Assembly (NCBI RefSeq): GCF_014650435.1 | Contig: NZ_BMUY01000002.1 | Location: 124,001 to 188,000 of the forward strand | Length of the DNA stretch: 64,000 nucleotides | From: Streptomyces tendae | GTDB taxonomy: Bacteria > Actinomycetota > Actinomycetes > Streptomycetales > Streptomycetaceae | Reading direction: 5' to 3' | Part shown: one piece after another, positions 33,842 to 43,183 of the stretch | How positions within the stretch are numbered: the first letter of the stretch is position 1 | How the letters are laid out: the number at the start of each line of letters is the position of its first letter | Made by a program: the position numbers and the translations under genes | Notes under the pieces: model-generated | The model's database searches: none | Told to the model about the DNA's origin: nothing | Seen by the model: only the letters and a program-made list of their open reading frames with translations

Positions 33842-36748
33842 GTGGCTGAGCGGCTCACCTTCACCCTGACCGGCCGCGACGAGCTGTCCCGCGTCCTGAA
33901 CGGCACCGCGTCCTCTGCGGACCGGCTGCGGCTGCGGATGGCCGGCATCACCGCGGACGCCGACGGGCGGCTGCGCGACCTCCACGGCAACCTGCTCACC
34001 ACGGACGACGCGCTGCGCCGCCTGGACGCCACGGCCGGTGGAACGCGGACCAGCTTCAACACGCTCGGCGAGGCATCCGACAAGCTCGGGTCGTCGCTGA
34101 AGGCGAACCTGATCTCGCTGCTGCCCGCTGCGATCCCGATGGCCGCCAGCCTGGCCAGCAGCGCCACTGTCCTCGCCGGGCAGCTCGGCGCGGTCGGTGT
34201 CGCGGCCGGCGCCTACGCGCTGGCACTTGGCCCGCAGATCGGGAAGATCGGCGAGGCCATCGACGCGCAGGAGAAGCTCGATGAGGCGCTGCGCACGTCC
34301 GGGGCGGGCAGCGCCGAGGCGGGAAAGGCGGCGCTGGAGTACGAGCAGCGGCTCGCCGAGCTGTCGCCGGAGACGCGGGAGGCCGCGATCGCGGTCGGCC
34401 TGCTGAAGGACGGCTACGACCAGTGGTCGGACAGCCTGTCGGGCGACGTGATGGGCCCGTTCATCAAGGGCGTCGGCGTCGCCAACGCGCTGCTCCCGGA
34501 GACGACCGGCCTGGTCAAGGGCGCGTCCACGCAGTTTGACCGGCTGATCACCATGGTCGCGGGTGGGATCAGCACGCCCGGGTTCGACGCGATGAACCAG
34601 CGGTTCACCACCTTCGCGAACGACACCCTCGACAACGGCATCGACCAGCTGACGGTCTTCCTGGCCAAGCTCGACGCGGGCGAGTACGACGGCGGCGGCG
34701 TCGCCGAGTTCTTCGACTACGCGCGCGACGCCGGCCCCGAGGTGTGGGACACGCTGGAGAACATCGGCGACGCCCTGCTCAACGTGCTGGAGGCCGGGGC
34801 CGACGTCGGCGTGGGCATGCTGGATGTCGTCAACGTCCTGACCGGCATCGTGTCCGCGGTCCCGCCGGAAGCAGTCGCAACGATCCTGCAGCTGGCGATC
34901 GCCCTCAAGGCCGTGAAGCTGGCCGCGGTCGGAGTCGACGCCGCGCGGGCGGTGATGGCTGGGCTCGGCGTGCAGATCGGCATCATGTCGACCGCCGCCG
35001 CTGGATCGACGGGCGTGCTCGCTGGCACCACGGCAGCGGTCGGTGCCCTGTCCCGCACGGCCAAGCTGGCCATGGCAGGCACGGGGATCGGGCTGCTGCT
35101 CATCGGCCTGGACATGCTGTCGTCCAAGAGCCAGAAGCCGAAGCCGGACGTGGACAAACTCGCCACGTCACTGACGGAGCTAGGGAACTCGGGCGAACTC
35201 GGCGGCGAGGCGGTCCGCGCCTACGGCGACGACCTGTCAGGGCTGGCCGACGCCTTCCAGAAGGTTGTCGACCCGAAGGGCGTTGACCGAGTACAACAGG
35301 CCATCATCAGCTTCTTCGGCACCGACAGCACGCCGGTGAAGGAGGCGAAGGAGAACGTCGACGCGCTCGACCAGGCGCTCGCCGACATGGTGTCCAACGG
35401 GCAGGCGGACCTCGCAGCAGCAGCGCTGGAACGCGTCAGCGCCAAGCTGCAGGACCAGGGCCTCTCGGCGGACGAGGTGGAGGGCGAGCTCAACGACTAC
35501 AAGGACGCGCTCGCCGCGCAGGCCCTTGAGCAGGAACTGGCCGCCCAGTCCATGGGCATCTTCGGCGATCAGGCCATCGAGGTGCAGGCTCAGCTCGATG
35601 CGCAGAAGCAGAGCGCGGATGGGCTGAGGGAGAGCATCCTCGCTCTCAACGACGCGAACCGGTCGGCGTATGACGCGCAGATCGGGTTCGAGGCCAGCCT
35701 CGACGCGCTCACGGAGAGCTTCACCGAGAACGGCGCGACGCTCGACCTGAACTCGGAGAAGGGCCGGGAGAACGCGCAGGCCATGTCGGCGGCGGCGAAG
35801 GCGCACGACGAGATGCTGGCGTCCGGCCTGGCGGCCGGCGAGTCGCTGGGGTCGATGACGGAGAAGTCCGAGCAGCTCCGCGCGAAGATGATCGAGCTGG
35901 CCACGCAGACGGGTATGACCGACGCCGAGGCCCGCGAGTACGTCTCCACGCTGCTCGGCACGCCGGACAGCATCCGCACCACGGTGGAGCTGGAGAAGCA
36001 GGAGGCGATCGAGGGCCTGGTCGCCGTGCAGACGGAGATCGACAAGACGCCGAACTCCCACACGGTCACCGTGGACACGCTGAACGCCGCGGCGATCGCC
36101 GCGCTGGAAGCGGTCGGGCTGAAGACCCGCAGGCTGCCGGACGGCAGCACCGAGGTGTTCACGGCGAATAAAACGGCGCTCGGCAACATCGGGGCCGTCG
36201 ACAAGGCGCTGCGTGAGCTGGACGGGGACACGGCGACCACCACGATCACGACCATCCGCATGACCATCTTCAAGTCGGTGCAGCAGTCCGGCGGATCCAA
36301 CCAGGCCGCGAAGAATGCTGCCGAGCTGGGCTACGCCGAGGGCGGTCTGATCCGACGGGCACGGGGCGGGCCCATCCCGGGCTTCCCCGACGGGGGGCGT
36401 CTGGCCGGGCCGGGCACGCCGACGTCCGACGACATCCTGCTGTGGGGGTCCGCCGGCGAGTACATGACGCGGGCGGCCGCCGTGGACTACTACGGGCAGG
36501 GCCTGTTCGACGCACTCAACGCGAAACAACTGGACCCGTCCGCGCTGGCGGCGCTGGTCGCCCCGGCGGGGCGGGCTGCGGTGTCGCCGGGCAGGTCGGC
36601 TCCGCAGCCCGCGGCGCCGATGGCTGGATACGCCCGGCCGTCCGTGACGTACATCGTGCAGCCCCGCAAGAGCGTGATCGACGCCCGGGACCTCGAACTG
36701 ATCACCCGGCAGGAAGAGGCGCGCATGCGTGTGGGGAGGCCGCGATAG
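33842..36748 (+). CDS. Tail tape measure protein
   Basis: 968 residues, the longest phage protein here. The N-terminus is helical (SADRLRLRMAGITADADGRLRDLHGNLLTTDD). Hydrophobic glycine/alanine-rich segments follow at about 85-140 and 325-430 (VAGLLLIGLDML-like), then long coiled-coil stretches. The C-terminal AEGGLIRRARGGPIPGFPDGGRL signature is typical of actinophage tape measures. At roughly 1.5 angstrom per residue a tail near 145 nm is predicted. The GTG lies 7 bases after the GT-frame stop. Confidence 0.93.
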   Translation: MAERLTFTLTGRDELSRVLNGTASSADRLRLRMAGITADADGRLRDLHGNLLTTDDALRRLDATAGGTRTSFNTLGEASDKLGSSLKANLISLLPAAIPMAASLASSATVLAGQLGAVGVAAGAYALALGPQIGKIGEAIDAQEKLDEALRTSGAGSAEAGKAALEYEQRLAELSPETREAAIAVGLLKDGYDQWSDSLSGDVMGPFIKGVGVANALLPETTGLVKGASTQFDRLITMVAGGISTPGFDAMNQRFTTFANDTLDNGIDQLTVFLAKLDAGEYDGGGVAEFFDYARDAGPEVWDTLENIGDALLNVLEAGADVGVGMLDVVNVLTGIVSAVPPEAVATILQLAIALKAVKLAAVGVDAARAVMAGLGVQIGIMSTAAAGSTGVLAGTTAAVGALSRTAKLAMAGTGIGLLLIGLDMLSSKSQKPKPDVDKLATSLTELGNSGELGGEAVRAYGDDLSGLADAFQKVVDPKGVDRVQQAIISFFGTDSTPVKEAKENVDALDQALADMVSNGQADLAAAALERVSAKLQDQGLSADEVEGELNDYKDALAAQALEQELAAQSMGIFGDQAIEVQAQLDAQKQSADGLRESILALNDANRSAYDAQIGFEASLDALTESFTENGATLDLNSEKGRENAQAMSAAAKAHDEMLASGLAAGESLGSMTEKSEQLRAKMIELATQTGMTDAEAREYVSTLLGTPDSIRTTVELEKQEAIEGLVAVQTEIDKTPNSHTVTVDTLNAAAIAALEAVGLKTRRLPDGSTEVFTANKTALGNIGAVDKALRELDGDTATTTITTIRMTIFKSVQQSGGSNQAAKNAAELGYAEGGLIRRARGGPIPGFPDGGRLAGPGTPTSDDILLWGSAGEYMTRAAAVDYYGQGLFDALNAKQLDPSALAALVAPAGRAAVSPGRSAPQPAAPMAGYARPSVTYIVQPRKSVIDARDLELITRQEEARMRVGRPR

Positions 36749-37702
36749 ATGCCCATCATCACCGCACCGGTCACCAGCCCCGAGGTCCCGGAAGTCCCCC
36801 CGGTCGATGTGCCGGAAATCGGGTTCGCGTCGATCACCTACGTGGACCCGACCGGGAAGCGGTGGCCGATGACCGACCTGGCCGCCGAGTGGTACACGCT
36901 CGCCGAGGGCGTGTCCGGGCTGGGGGCGGCGCCCTACGAGCTGACGGCAGACCCGCACCCGCGGGGCGGGTCCCGTCTGCGGCACGTCCAGCCGCAGGCG
37001 AGGAACATCGTGTGGCCCGTCCTGGTGAAGGGCACCGACCACACCACCTTCACGGCGAACTGGCGGGCGCTCGCACGGGCCTTCGCACGGACACTGCGCG
37101 AAGGGCCCGGCTGGCTGGAGGTGGCCCGGCCCGACGGGTCCGCGCGTCGGATCGCCGTCTACTACAGCCAGGGGTGGGACGGGCAGGGCCGTACCGCGAC
37201 CGGCATCACCTGGGACAGCGCCGTCGTCACCCTGTGGTGCGAAGACCCGTACTGGCTGGACGTCCACCCGCAGACCGTGCACCGGGAGACCGGGGCCGGC
37301 GTCGACTACCTGGCCCCGTACCCGTCGGTGTCCAGCTCGCAGGTCCTCGGCGCCACCACCGTGGAGAACCGCGGCGACGTCGACGTGTGGCCGGAGTGGC
37401 ACATCACCGGACCGGCCACCTCCATCACCTTCACCCGCGAGGACACCGGCCAGGCTTTCACCCTGGACATGGAGGCCACGCCTCACGGCGCCCTCCTCGC
37501 TGGGGAGACGGTGACGATCTCCACGGATCCGCCGCGCGCACGGTCCGGCACCGGGGAGAACCTCGTCGCCGGGCTGAACTGGCCCGAGGCCGTGCTGTGG
37601 AGCATCCCGCCCGGCGAGACGCCCGTCACCTTCCAGCTGGCGGGCGCCGAAGCAGGGTCGGCCGTCGACCTCACCTACTACCCGAGGTACGAGACGGCAT
37701 GA
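36749..37702 (+). CDS. Distal tail (Dit-like) protein
   Basis: 317 residues, beta-rich. Starts immediately after the tape measure stop. WPVLVKGTDHTTFTANWRALARAFAR, TLWCEDPYWLDV and the C-terminal LYWPEAVLWSIPPGETPV-like strands fit the phage tail-family (Dit) fold with an N-terminal ring domain and a galectin-like end. It joins the tail tube to the baseplate hub. The stop overlaps the next ATG. Confidence 0.78.
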   Translation: MPIITAPVTSPEVPEVPPVDVPEIGFASITYVDPTGKRWPMTDLAAEWYTLAEGVSGLGAAPYELTADPHPRGGSRLRHVQPQARNIVWPVLVKGTDHTTFTANWRALARAFARTLREGPGWLEVARPDGSARRIAVYYSQGWDGQGRTATGITWDSAVVTLWCEDPYWLDVHPQTVHRETGAGVDYLAPYPSVSSSQVLGATTVENRGDVDVWPEWHITGPATSITFTREDTGQAFTLDMEATPHGALLAGETVTISTDPPRARSGTGENLVAGLNWPEAVLWSIPPGETPVTFQLAGAEAGSAVDLTYYPRYETA

Positions 37703-38892
37703 CGGTGCAACTGCTGGTCACCGACCGCAACCTCAACTGGCTCGGCGACCCGATCACCGGCTGGACCAAGCTCGCCTGCGACCTCAACTTCAACGCACCC
37801 GCGTCGGGGTCGGTGCAGCTGCCCGCGCAGCCGGAGGTCATGGAGCTGCTGCAGCCCGGCAACCGCATGGTGGTCCTGCGTGACGGGGAGATCTGGTGCG
37901 CCGGGCCGATGGAGGAACCGCAGGACTACACGTGGGACCTGGAGTCGAACGCCGGAGTGGGCACGGTCACATGCCGGTTCTCCGACGACCTGGCCCGGGT
38001 CGCCGGCTACCTCACCTACCCGGAGCCCGCTAAGTCGTTCGCGACGCAGACCAAGACCGCCGACGTGGTCCGGAAGCTCACGGCTACGAACGCGGAGACG
38101 ATCATCCGCACGCTGGTCAACGAGAACTGCGGGCCCGGCGCCCTGGCCGCGCGCCGCATCGAGCAACTGGTCCTCGACACGGTCGCCGGGGTCGGCACCG
38201 CTCAGACCGTGTCCACGCGGTTCGAGCCGCTGCTGGACGCGTGCCGGACGGCGGCCGTCAGCGACAAGCTCGGCTTCCGCACCCGGCAGGTCGGCAACGA
38301 GATCCGGTTCGGGGTGTACGCCCCGCGGGACCTCACCGGCACGGCCCGGTTCTCCGACGGCCTGGGCAACCTCCGGTCCGCCGCCTTCACGCTCGGCGCC
38401 CCGACCGCCACGTCCGAACTGGTCATGGGCGGCAACGATCCCGCCGACGACCCGCCCGAGGGGGACCCCGCCTACCAGCGGGTCTACGTTGAGGTCACGT
38501 CCAACCTCCACACGGACTGGTGGCGGGTAGAGAAGTTCATCGAGAAGTCCGGCGTCGACGACGACTCGGAGGGAGAGCTGACGCAGGCCGGCGTCCTCGC
38601 CTTCGGCAACGACAACCCGACCGCCAGCCTCAGCACGGTCACGGTCGACACGGAGGACCTGAAGGCGGGCCGGGACTTCGGCCTCGGCGACCTGGTCGCC
38701 GTCGTCCTGCCGACCGGGCTGGAGATCGCCGATGTGGTGCAGTCCATCGGCCTGGCCGCCGAGCCGGATTCCGGCGAGCTGGTGACCACCGTCATCGGCA
38801 ACAACGACAAGACGACCACCACCCGCATGGTGTGGACCGTGCGGGACCTGGCCTACCGGCTGGGGCAACTCGAAGGGAGGGGCCGTGGCTGA
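37699..38892 (+). CDS. Baseplate hub protein, Gp37-like (ReqiPepy6 family)
   Basis: 397 residues. The N-terminal VLVTDRNLNWLGDPITGWTKL-type opening, the NFNAPASGSVQLPAQPEVMELL strand pair and the C-terminal DVVQSIGLAAEPDSGELVTTVIG are characteristic of the Siphovirus ReqiPepy6 Gp37-like family, thought to be the Tal-type baseplate hub. It directly follows Dit as expected. Any cell-wall-piercing function is not evident from the sequence. Confidence 0.8.
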   Translation: MTVQLLVTDRNLNWLGDPITGWTKLACDLNFNAPASGSVQLPAQPEVMELLQPGNRMVVLRDGEIWCAGPMEEPQDYTWDLESNAGVGTVTCRFSDDLARVAGYLTYPEPAKSFATQTKTADVVRKLTATNAETIIRTLVNENCGPGALAARRIEQLVLDTVAGVGTAQTVSTRFEPLLDACRTAAVSDKLGFRTRQVGNEIRFGVYAPRDLTGTARFSDGLGNLRSAAFTLGAPTATSELVMGGNDPADDPPEGDPAYQRVYVEVTSNLHTDWWRVEKFIEKSGVDDDSEGELTQAGVLAFGNDNPTASLSTVTVDTEDLKAGRDFGLGDLVAVVLPTGLEIADVVQSIGLAAEPDSGELVTTVIGNNDKTTTTRMVWTVRDLAYRLGQLEGRGRG

Positions 38893-39826
38893 GGAGTCCT
38901 ACCCGAGCCCGGGGCACAACAGCCGGGCGGTGACGGACGACGAACACGAGCTGCTCGCCAGCCGGTTCTCCGACGACGGGATCTACGGCGACCCCACGGA
39001 CACGCAGGTCATCACGGCCGGTACCGGCCTGTCCGTCAACGTCCGCCCGGACGCCGCCGGCAGCGTCCGCGGGCACGGCTGGTACTCCGGCAGCACCACG
39101 ACCGCCGTGCCCCTGTCGGCGAACATCTCCAGCCAGCCGCGCATCGACTGGATCGTCCTGCGCCTGGACCGCTCCGACTGGACAGTGCGCGTGGCCGTCG
39201 TCGGCGGCACCCCCGGCTCCGGCGCCCCCGCCCTGACCCAGCAGACCGGGACCACCGGCGTCTACGAGATCCCCCTCGCGCAGGCCCGCATCCTCGGCGG
39301 GGCCTCCTCGGTCACCGTCACCAGGGCGGAACTGTACGTCGGCACCCGCTGCCGCCCGGCAACCTCGACCACCCGCAACCCGAACCCCAGGCTGGGTGAG
39401 GAGTGCTTCGAGACCGACACGGGCGCCAAGAGGATCTGGACTGGCAGCGCGTGGAAGCTGGTCTTCGACGACACGGGCGACATCGAAATCAGCCTGCTGA
39501 CCCCGGCGTGGTCGATCGGTGTCACACCGGTGATCGAACGCCGCAACGGCATCGTGTGCCTGCGGCTCGGCAGCTTCCAGCGGAAGGTCGGCAACCTCGC
39601 CGGCAGCTCGGAGTCCCGGCTGCCCGCCCAGATCCCGTCAGCCTTCCAGCACCGCAACCGCGACCAGTATGCCCTCGCCTACATCGAAGGCGTGTCCATC
39701 GGGAGGATCACGATCTACTCCAAGGCATCGGACAAGCCGGGCCAGGTGTGGCTGGTGCAGCACCCGACGATCCCCATCGGCGACTACGTGCTCACGCAGT
39801 CCGGACCGAGCTGGGTGGTGGACTGA
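38885..39826 (+). CDS. Minor tail protein, probable receptor-binding/baseplate component
   Basis: 313 residues. GHNSRAVTDDEHELLASRFSDDGIYG at the N-terminus is a common start in actinophage minor tail proteins. A beta-rich middle (QPRIDWIVLRLDRSDWTVRVAVVGG) and an NPNPRLGEECFETDTGAKRIWTGSAW segment follow. The C-terminal ~130 residues are probably the host-contact domain. Its start overlaps the hub gene by 8 bases. Confidence 0.7.
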   Translation: MAEESYPSPGHNSRAVTDDEHELLASRFSDDGIYGDPTDTQVITAGTGLSVNVRPDAAGSVRGHGWYSGSTTTAVPLSANISSQPRIDWIVLRLDRSDWTVRVAVVGGTPGSGAPALTQQTGTTGVYEIPLAQARILGGASSVTVTRAELYVGTRCRPATSTTRNPNPRLGEECFETDTGAKRIWTGSAWKLVFDDTGDIEISLLTPAWSIGVTPVIERRNGIVCLRLGSFQRKVGNLAGSSESRLPAQIPSAFQHRNRDQYALAYIEGVSIGRITIYSKASDKPGQVWLVQHPTIPIGDYVLTQSGPSWVVD

Positions 39827-41631
39827 TGAGGTACGAGTTCGGGCGAGGCATCGCCGACTACGTGGTCCGGCCGACTGACGGACTGTGGTCCGTCGCCCCC
39901 GGCGCGGTCCTCACCTTCTGGTCGGCAGCCGACGGAGGCACCCAGTACACCGACCTGCAAGACGCGCTCAGCACTCCGATCACCCAGGTCACCGCCGACG
40001 ATCAGGGCCTGGTCCCTACCTTCTACGGGCCGGACGGCGTGGTCGGGATGTGGGCGGACGCGGGCGGCGTCAGCCGCGCGTGGATGGAAGCGCACACCAC
40101 CGGCACCGGCGGCACGGACGCCCCGCCCGGATCAGTCCGGGACTGGCTGAACGTTCGCGACTACGGGGCCGTCGGCGACAACGTCACCGACGACACCGTC
40201 GCGATCCAGGCCGCCCTCAACAACTGCGTGATGGGCGGGATCGTCTACCTACCCGTCGGCGGCTACCGCACCTCCGCGCCGCTCACGATCCCGCCCGGCG
40301 TCACGCTGCAGGGCACCCACTCCAACCTGATGGCAGTGCCAGGGCTCACGGACCCGCAGTGCTACATCAAGCCTCTCGCCAGCTTCGTCGGCGACGCGGT
40401 GATCTCGTTCCTCGACGAGATCGATGGGGGCTACGCCACCATCTCCGCCGAGCACCGCATCGTGTCCGTGATGATCGACGGCGCGGACGTCACCGCCCCG
40501 GGTGTCGATGGGGTCAGGGCCGCGGGCAACATCCAGAACGTGCAGCTCAGGGACGTCACCGTGCGCCGGGTGACCGGGGCCGGCGTCCACACCGAGGCCA
40601 ACGAGGGGAAGTTCCCGTACAGCTGGCGGCTCCAGCGCGTCATGGTCGACAACACGGGTTGGCACGGGATGGCGTTCGAGGTGATGACGGACATCACCCT
40701 CATGGACTGCCAGGCGATCGGCTGCGGCGCCTCCGGGTTCGAGATCGCCAACGCGGCGAACTCGCACATGCTCGGCTGCCGCGCCGAGTGGAACGTCGGC
40801 AACGGCATCCACATCACGGGCGACTGGGCCGTCGGCACCGGCAGCGGCGGCATGCTGATCGGCGGCTGCTCGACGGACCGCAACGGCGCCAACGGCGTCC
40901 TGGTCGACGCAACCGGTAACCCACCGATCCAGATTGAGAACCTGCACGTCCGGCGGGACGGCCGGAACAACGGAGCGGGCGGCGGCGGGTACGCCGGCCT
41001 CGCCTGCGACGGCGCCACCGTCCCCGTCCTGGTCGGCATGGTCACCTGCTACCCCGGCGTCGACGACGACGGCACCCAGACGAACTCACCAGAGTTCGGG
41101 GCCCGGTTCACCGGCTGCACCTACGTGTCCGTGGACTCCGGGTTCCTGCACGCCGCCACGGCCGGCTGGTCCGACGCGGGCGACAACACGATCCTGCGCC
41201 GCGGCCTGAACATCGCCGAGCGCACCGGACCGACGAACGCTCCGGTCGACGCGTTCGCCCCGCCCACCGACGTCGCTGGGAACCTGAACGTCGGCGGCTA
41301 CGCGGCACTCGCCTCCGGGCAGTCGGCCGGGCAGTGGAACATCTGGGCAGGCCAGGCCAAGGCGCTCAACCTCGGAGGGGCAGGCGGCGGCATCGCGATC
41401 GCCGAGGGCGCCAACGCCCGCATGGGCGTGAGCACCCTGGCGGCCGGGACCGTGACCGTGGCCAACACGAGCGTCACGGCCAACACCCGCGTAGCCACGT
41501 TCCGGCAGGCGGCGGGAGGCACGCTCGGTCACCTGTCCACCACCAAGGTCGCGGGCACCAGCTTCACGATCACGTCCAGCAGCAACGCGGACACCTCGGT
41601 CGTCGGCTGGGTCCTGTACGAGCCCGCGTAG
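39826..41631 (+). CDS. Tailspike with pectate-lyase-type beta-helix
   Basis: 601 residues. After a ~105-residue N-terminal adaptor comes LNVRDYGAVGDNVTDDTVAIQAALNNC, the classical start of the Pectate_lyase_3 right-handed beta-helix. Many short repeated rungs continue to about 500 (for example MDCQAIGCGASGFEIANAANSHMLGCRAEWN). A C-terminal beta domain ends the protein. Such spikes bind or depolymerise surface polysaccharides and set host range. It overlaps the previous stop by one base. Confidence 0.85.
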   Translation: MRYEFGRGIADYVVRPTDGLWSVAPGAVLTFWSAADGGTQYTDLQDALSTPITQVTADDQGLVPTFYGPDGVVGMWADAGGVSRAWMEAHTTGTGGTDAPPGSVRDWLNVRDYGAVGDNVTDDTVAIQAALNNCVMGGIVYLPVGGYRTSAPLTIPPGVTLQGTHSNLMAVPGLTDPQCYIKPLASFVGDAVISFLDEIDGGYATISAEHRIVSVMIDGADVTAPGVDGVRAAGNIQNVQLRDVTVRRVTGAGVHTEANEGKFPYSWRLQRVMVDNTGWHGMAFEVMTDITLMDCQAIGCGASGFEIANAANSHMLGCRAEWNVGNGIHITGDWAVGTGSGGMLIGGCSTDRNGANGVLVDATGNPPIQIENLHVRRDGRNNGAGGGGYAGLACDGATVPVLVGMVTCYPGVDDDGTQTNSPEFGARFTGCTYVSVDSGFLHAATAGWSDAGDNTILRRGLNIAERTGPTNAPVDAFAPPTDVAGNLNVGGYAALASGQSAGQWNIWAGQAKALNLGGAGGGIAIAEGANARMGVSTLAAGTVTVANTSVTANTRVATFRQAAGGTLGHLSTTKVAGTSFTITSSSNADTSVVGWVLYEPA

Positions 41632-41647
41632 CCGCCCTGTCCCGCAC

Positions 41648-41675
41648 GCCCCGCGCCGTCCTGGCCCGGGGCTTT
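41648..41675 (+). terminator. Hairpin terminator after the tailspike gene
   Basis: GCCCCG (41648-41653) and CGGGGC (41667-41672) enclose a 13-base loop and are followed by TTTCCT. It separates the tail operon from the lysis cassette. Confidence 0.65.
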
Positions 41676-41694
41676 CCTCATCTCTGGAGGCCCC

Positions 41695-42561
41695 GTGGCC
41701 AAGACCGGTCCCCAGCGCTACCCCGGCGCGTCCACCGCCTACTGGCACCAGTCCCGCTACGGCGGCGACGCCATGGAGTCCAACGTCGTCGTCTGGCACA
41801 CCACCGAGGGCACGTCACTGCCGTCCTACGGCGGCGGGGCGAGCGCCCCGAACTTCACCGCGAAGCCGGACTTCACGGCGAAGCGGCTGGTCTGGTACCA
41901 GCACTTCGACTTCGACGTGTCCTCACGCGCCCTCGTCAACAAGGCCGGCGGCGTGGAGACGAACACGCTGAACGTGGTGCAGGTGGAGATCGTCGGCACC
42001 TGCGACCCGGCCACCCACAAGAAGTGGGGCAGCACCCCGCACCTGTACACGCCGGACCTGCCCGACTGGGCCGTCCGCGACCTGGCCGCGTTCGCGAAGT
42101 GGGCCCACGACCACCACGGCGTCCCGCTCACCAGCGGCGTGACCTTCAAGGCGTACCCGTCCAGCTACGGCTCCAACGGCGTCCGCATGTCCGGCGGGAA
42201 GTGGAACAGCTACCGCGGGCACTGCGGGCACCAGCACGTCCCCGAGAACGACCACGGCGACCCGGGCCTGCTGCCCATGGGCGCCATCCTCGCCCGCGCC
42301 AAGGGCTACACCCCGACCACCCCGAGCAAGGAGAACTCCGACATGGACAAGGGTGACGTCTTCAACGCGACGTGGGACACCGATGGCCTGCCGGCGCCCG
42401 AGTTCGCGCCGGACGTGAAGAAGAACCCGAAGTGGACCGCGTCCAGCTACATCCGCTCGATCTACAACGCGGTGGCTGGCCTGCCCGGCGCACTCTCTGC
42501 GCTCCGCCAGGACGTCGCCGCCCTGCGCGCCGATGTCGCCGCCCTCAAGAAGGAGTCCTGA
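41695..42561 (+). CDS. Endolysin, N-acetylmuramoyl-L-alanine amidase
   Basis: 288 residues. An amidase_2/PGRP-like catalytic domain fills about 1-205. VVVWHTTEGT holds the first zinc His (35), and CGHQHVPENDHGDPG (about 175-190) provides the remaining ligands. A linker (TPTTPSKENSD) and a C-terminal region with a coiled coil (LRQDVAALRADVAALKKES) follow, perhaps for multimerisation or wall binding. It cleaves the amide bond between muramic acid and the stem peptide. No signal peptide, so release needs the adjacent holin. Confidence 0.9.
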   Translation: MAKTGPQRYPGASTAYWHQSRYGGDAMESNVVVWHTTEGTSLPSYGGGASAPNFTAKPDFTAKRLVWYQHFDFDVSSRALVNKAGGVETNTLNVVQVEIVGTCDPATHKKWGSTPHLYTPDLPDWAVRDLAAFAKWAHDHHGVPLTSGVTFKAYPSSYGSNGVRMSGGKWNSYRGHCGHQHVPENDHGDPGLLPMGAILARAKGYTPTTPSKENSDMDKGDVFNATWDTDGLPAPEFAPDVKKNPKWTASSYIRSIYNAVAGLPGALSALRQDVAALRADVAALKKES

Positions 42562-42564
42562 CCC

Positions 42565-42819
42565 ATGCCTGAGCTGCACTTCGACGGCGAGACCGTCGTG
42601 AAGACCGCGTCCACCTTCGGCCGCGACCTCCTGGAGCGCGTGCTGTCGACGTTCCTGCAGAGCTTCATCGGCGGCATCGTCGTCACTACCCCGCTGGACG
42701 GCTCCATGTGGTACGCCGCCGGAGCGGGCGGGGTCGGCGCGGTCCTCGCTCTCGGCAAGGGCCTCGTCGCCCGCTGGCGCGACGTCACCAACTCGGCGTC
42801 GCTGGCCAAGGGGGTCTAG
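42565..42819 (+). CDS. Holin (r1t-like)
   Basis: 84 residues. An amphipathic N-terminal helix (KTASTFGRDLLERVLSTFLQSFIGG) with a hydrophobic section is followed by a second helix (WYAAGAGGVGAVLALGKGLVA) and a short charged tail. Size, two-helix layout and position right after the endolysin are typical of r1t-type holins in actinophages. Confidence 0.82.
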   Translation: MPELHFDGETVVKTASTFGRDLLERVLSTFLQSFIGGIVVTTPLDGSMWYAAGAGGVGAVLALGKGLVARWRDVTNSASLAKGV

Positions 42820-43124
42820 TGGCTACGCCCGAGCAGGGCGTGGTCATCAGCAACGCCCAGATGTACCAGGAGGTCCGCGACTTGGCGAAGACGGTCGGCC
42901 GGATCGAAGCGAAGATCGACGGCGTGCTGAACGAGACGCGGGACATCCGCGCCGACCTCGCCGACCACGAGGCCCGTCTGCGCGCGCTGGAGGCCATGCC
43001 GAAGTCCAGCGAGATCGAGCCCCGCGTCGCCACCCTGGAACGCGCCCGCTGGCCACTGCCCAGCCTGGCAGCCCTGACCGGGATCGGCGCCTTGGTCGTC
43101 GCTCTCCTCGGCTTCCTCAACTGA
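42819..43124 (+). CDS. Coiled-coil membrane protein of the lysis cassette
   Basis: 101 residues. A long coiled coil (YQEVRDLAKTVGRIEAKIDGVLNETRDIRADLADHEARLRALEA) precedes a C-terminal membrane helix (LPSLAALTGIGALVVALLGFL). This layout is found in proteins encoded next to holins in Streptomyces phages and may regulate hole formation. GTG overlaps the holin stop by one base. It ends 3 bases before the terminator. Confidence 0.72.
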   Translation: MATPEQGVVISNAQMYQEVRDLAKTVGRIEAKIDGVLNETRDIRADLADHEARLRALEAMPKSSEIEPRVATLERARWPLPSLAALTGIGALVVALLGFLN

Positions 43125-43126
43125 CC

Positions 43127-43170
43127 GCGGCCCCGCTCTCCGTCACCGCGACGGAGAGCGGGGCCGCTTT
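43127..43170. terminator. Bidirectional terminator between lysis genes and the GntR gene
   Basis: An 18-base perfect stem, GCGGCCCCGCTCTCCGTC (43127-43144) with GACGGAGAGCGGGGCCGC (43150-43167), a 5-base loop and TTT. It serves the late operon and the convergent regulator gene. Confidence 0.9.
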
Positions 43171-43183
43171 CGTGCGTCCGGGG